From the NCBI GenBank assembly GCA_947474415.1, contig CANJKD010000046.1:1-9135 (forward strand): a stretch of 9,135 nt of DNA, in the 5' to 3' direction. The notes beneath the pieces are model-generated. The model was not told where the DNA came from, ran no database searches, and worked only from the letters and a program-made list of their open reading frames with translations. Position 1 is the stretch's first letter, and every line of letters begins with the position of its first letter. Both the position numbers and the translations under genes were made by a program. The DNA comes from Burkholderiales bacterium (lineage in GTDB: Bacteria > Pseudomonadota > Gammaproteobacteria > Burkholderiales > Burkholderiaceae_C). Shown one piece after another: positions 7,934 to 9,135 of this stretch.

Positions 7934-9135
7934 ATGCTTTATCAAGTCTATGAATCCCAACGCGCCTTGTTGAGCCCGTTTGCCGAGTTTGCCAGCGCGA
8001 CTTCGAAACTCTACAACCACCCGCTGTCGGCGTTCGCGCACACGCCCGGCGCGCAACGTGTCTCGGCCAGCCTGGACCTGTTGCACCGGCTGTCGAAGGA
8101 ATACGAAAAGCCACAATTCAACATCAATTTGGTGCGTGTCGATGATGTCGACGTCGCGGTGCAGCAGCAGGTAGTGATCGAAAAGCCGTTTTGCCGGCTG
8201 CTGCGCTTCAAGCGCTTCACCGACGACCTGCCGATGCTCACGCGCATGAAAGACCAGCCCACGGTGCTGGTCGTGGCGCCGCTGTCGGGCCACCACTCCA
8301 CGTTGCTGCGCGAGACCGTGCGCGAATTGCTGAAGGATCACAAGGTCTTCATCACCGACTGGACCGACGCGCGCATGGTGCCGATCTCCGCAGGTGCCTT
8401 CACGCTCGACGACTACGTGGGCTACGTGCAGGATTTCATCCGCCACATCGGCCCCGAAGTGAACGTGATCTCGGTCTGCCAGCCCACCGTGCCGGTGCTC
8501 GCCGCGATCTCGCTGCTGGCCAGCGCCGGTGAAGCCACGCCGCGCACCATGACGATGATGGGCGGCCCGATCGACGCGCGCCTCAGCCCGACGGCGGTGA
8601 ACAACCTCGCCACCAACAAGCCCTATTCCTGGTTCGAGAACAACGTGATCCAGCGCGTGCCGACCAACTACCCGGGCGCCGGCCGCGCCGTGTACCCCGG
8701 CTTCCTGCAGCACACCGGCTTCGTCGCGATGAACCCGGACCGACACATGACGTCGCACTACGACTACTTCCTCGACCTGGTTCGTGGTGAAGACGACAGC
8801 GCCGAATTCCACCGCGACTTCTACGACGAATACAACGCCGTGCTCGACATGCCGGCCGAGTACTACCTCGACACCATTCGCGTCGTGTTCCAGGACTTCG
8901 CGCTCGTGAACGGCACCTGGCATGTGAACGGCAAGCTGGTGCGCCCGCAAGACATCACGACCGGCGCGTTGCTGACGGTCGAAGGCGAACTCGACGACAT
9001 CTCCGGTGCCGGCCAGACGCGCGCCGCACACGGCCTGTGCAGCGGCATTCCGAAGAGCCACCAGTTCCACTACGCCGCCATCGGCGCCGGCCACTACGGC
9101 ATCTTCTCGGGCCGTCGCTGGCGAGAAAAGGTCTA
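7934..9135 (+). CDS. phaZ: Intracellular poly(3-hydroxybutyrate) depolymerase PhaZ, C-terminus cut by right edge
   Basis: PhaZ degrades native, amorphous PHB granules inside the cell to release 3-hydroxybutyrate units as carbon and energy. The 400 residues present start MLYQVYESQRALL, as in the Cupriavidus necator PhaZa1 family. The alpha/beta-hydrolase nucleophile motif is SVCQPTVPVL with cysteine C182 in place of the serine of ordinary lipases, a hallmark of this family. The other triad members are probably D354 in VEGELDDISGAGQT and H387 in IGAGHYGIFSGRRW. Other family segments are LSGHHSTLLRETV and FITDWTDAR (139-147). The family is about 410-420 residues, so only about 10-20 are missing. 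The start is chosen by the family N-terminus. The ribosome binding site is weak (GGG about eight bases upstream). No signal peptide is present, fitting a cytoplasmic, granule-bound enzyme. It lies 198 bases past the aminotransferase and probably has its own promoter. Confidence 0.95.
   Translation, partial: MLYQVYESQRALLSPFAEFASATSKLYNHPLSAFAHTPGAQRVSASLDLLHRLSKEYEKPQFNINLVRVDDVDVAVQQQVVIEKPFCRLLRFKRFTDDLPMLTRMKDQPTVLVVAPLSGHHSTLLRETVRELLKDHKVFITDWTDARMVPISAGAFTLDDYVGYVQDFIRHIGPEVNVISVCQPTVPVLAAISLLASAGEATPRTMTMMGGPIDARLSPTAVNNLATNKPYSWFENNVIQRVPTNYPGAGRAVYPGFLQHTGFVAMNPDRHMTSHYDYFLDLVRGEDDSAEFHRDFYDEYNAVLDMPAEYYLDTIRVVFQDFALVNGTWHVNGKLVRPQDITTGALLTVEGELDDISGAGQTRAAHGLCSGIPKSHQFHYAAIGAGHYGIFSGRRWREKV

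Noticed and set aside
7793..9094. 433-codon minus-strand frame across phaZ
   Set aside because: Antisense shadow of phaZ; Val/His/Arg-rich with no domain features.

Overview
The window looks like ordinary chromosomal core sequence from a betaproteobacterium of the order Burkholderiales. It has high GC and dense genes with strong third-position GC. The protein sequences fit the Comamonadaceae or Rubrivivax/Leptothrix-type lineages: IscS begins [13 protein letters not shown], and a Cupriavidus-type intracellular poly(3-hydroxybutyrate) depolymerase is present. The lineage is inferred from remembered families, not from a search.

Layout. Positions 1-4035 on the minus strand hold the Isc iron-sulfur cluster assembly operon. 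In transcription order it runs iscR (3502-4035), iscS (2155-3375), iscU (1580-2023), iscA (1252-1575), hscB (632-1162) and the 5' third of hscA, which leaves the left edge. Upstream of iscR, 4125-4178 carries two tandem IscR type 1-like operators, so the operon is probably repressed by its own [2Fe-2S] sensor. An intrinsic terminator-like hairpin (1197-1224) sits between iscA and hscB and could lower expression of the chaperone genes relative to iscRSUA. The iscS-iscU gap holds inverted and tandem repeats.

Positions 4227-6329 (minus) encode the excision-repair protein UvrB. It has a GTG start overlapping the stop of a possible 25-29 codon leader ORF, which itself runs through a palindromic intergenic repeat. 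Diverging from uvrB on the plus strand are an aromatic/aspartate-type class I aminotransferase (6521-7735) and phaZ (7934 to the right edge), which lacks only a short C-terminus. A palindrome sits over a possible start point in front of phaZ.

How the genes work together: IscS draws sulfur from cysteine and passes it to the scaffold IscU. HscA and HscB drive cluster release from IscU, IscA acts as a carrier, and IscR senses cluster supply. uvrB, the aminotransferase and phaZ have separate jobs in DNA repair, amino acid metabolism and carbon-reserve use, and look like neighbours only by conserved order. I found no mobile element, CRISPR array, tRNA, rRNA, or clearly novel system. The observations worth checking concern regulation and gene-boundary details. 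No gap between genes exceeds about 200 bases.
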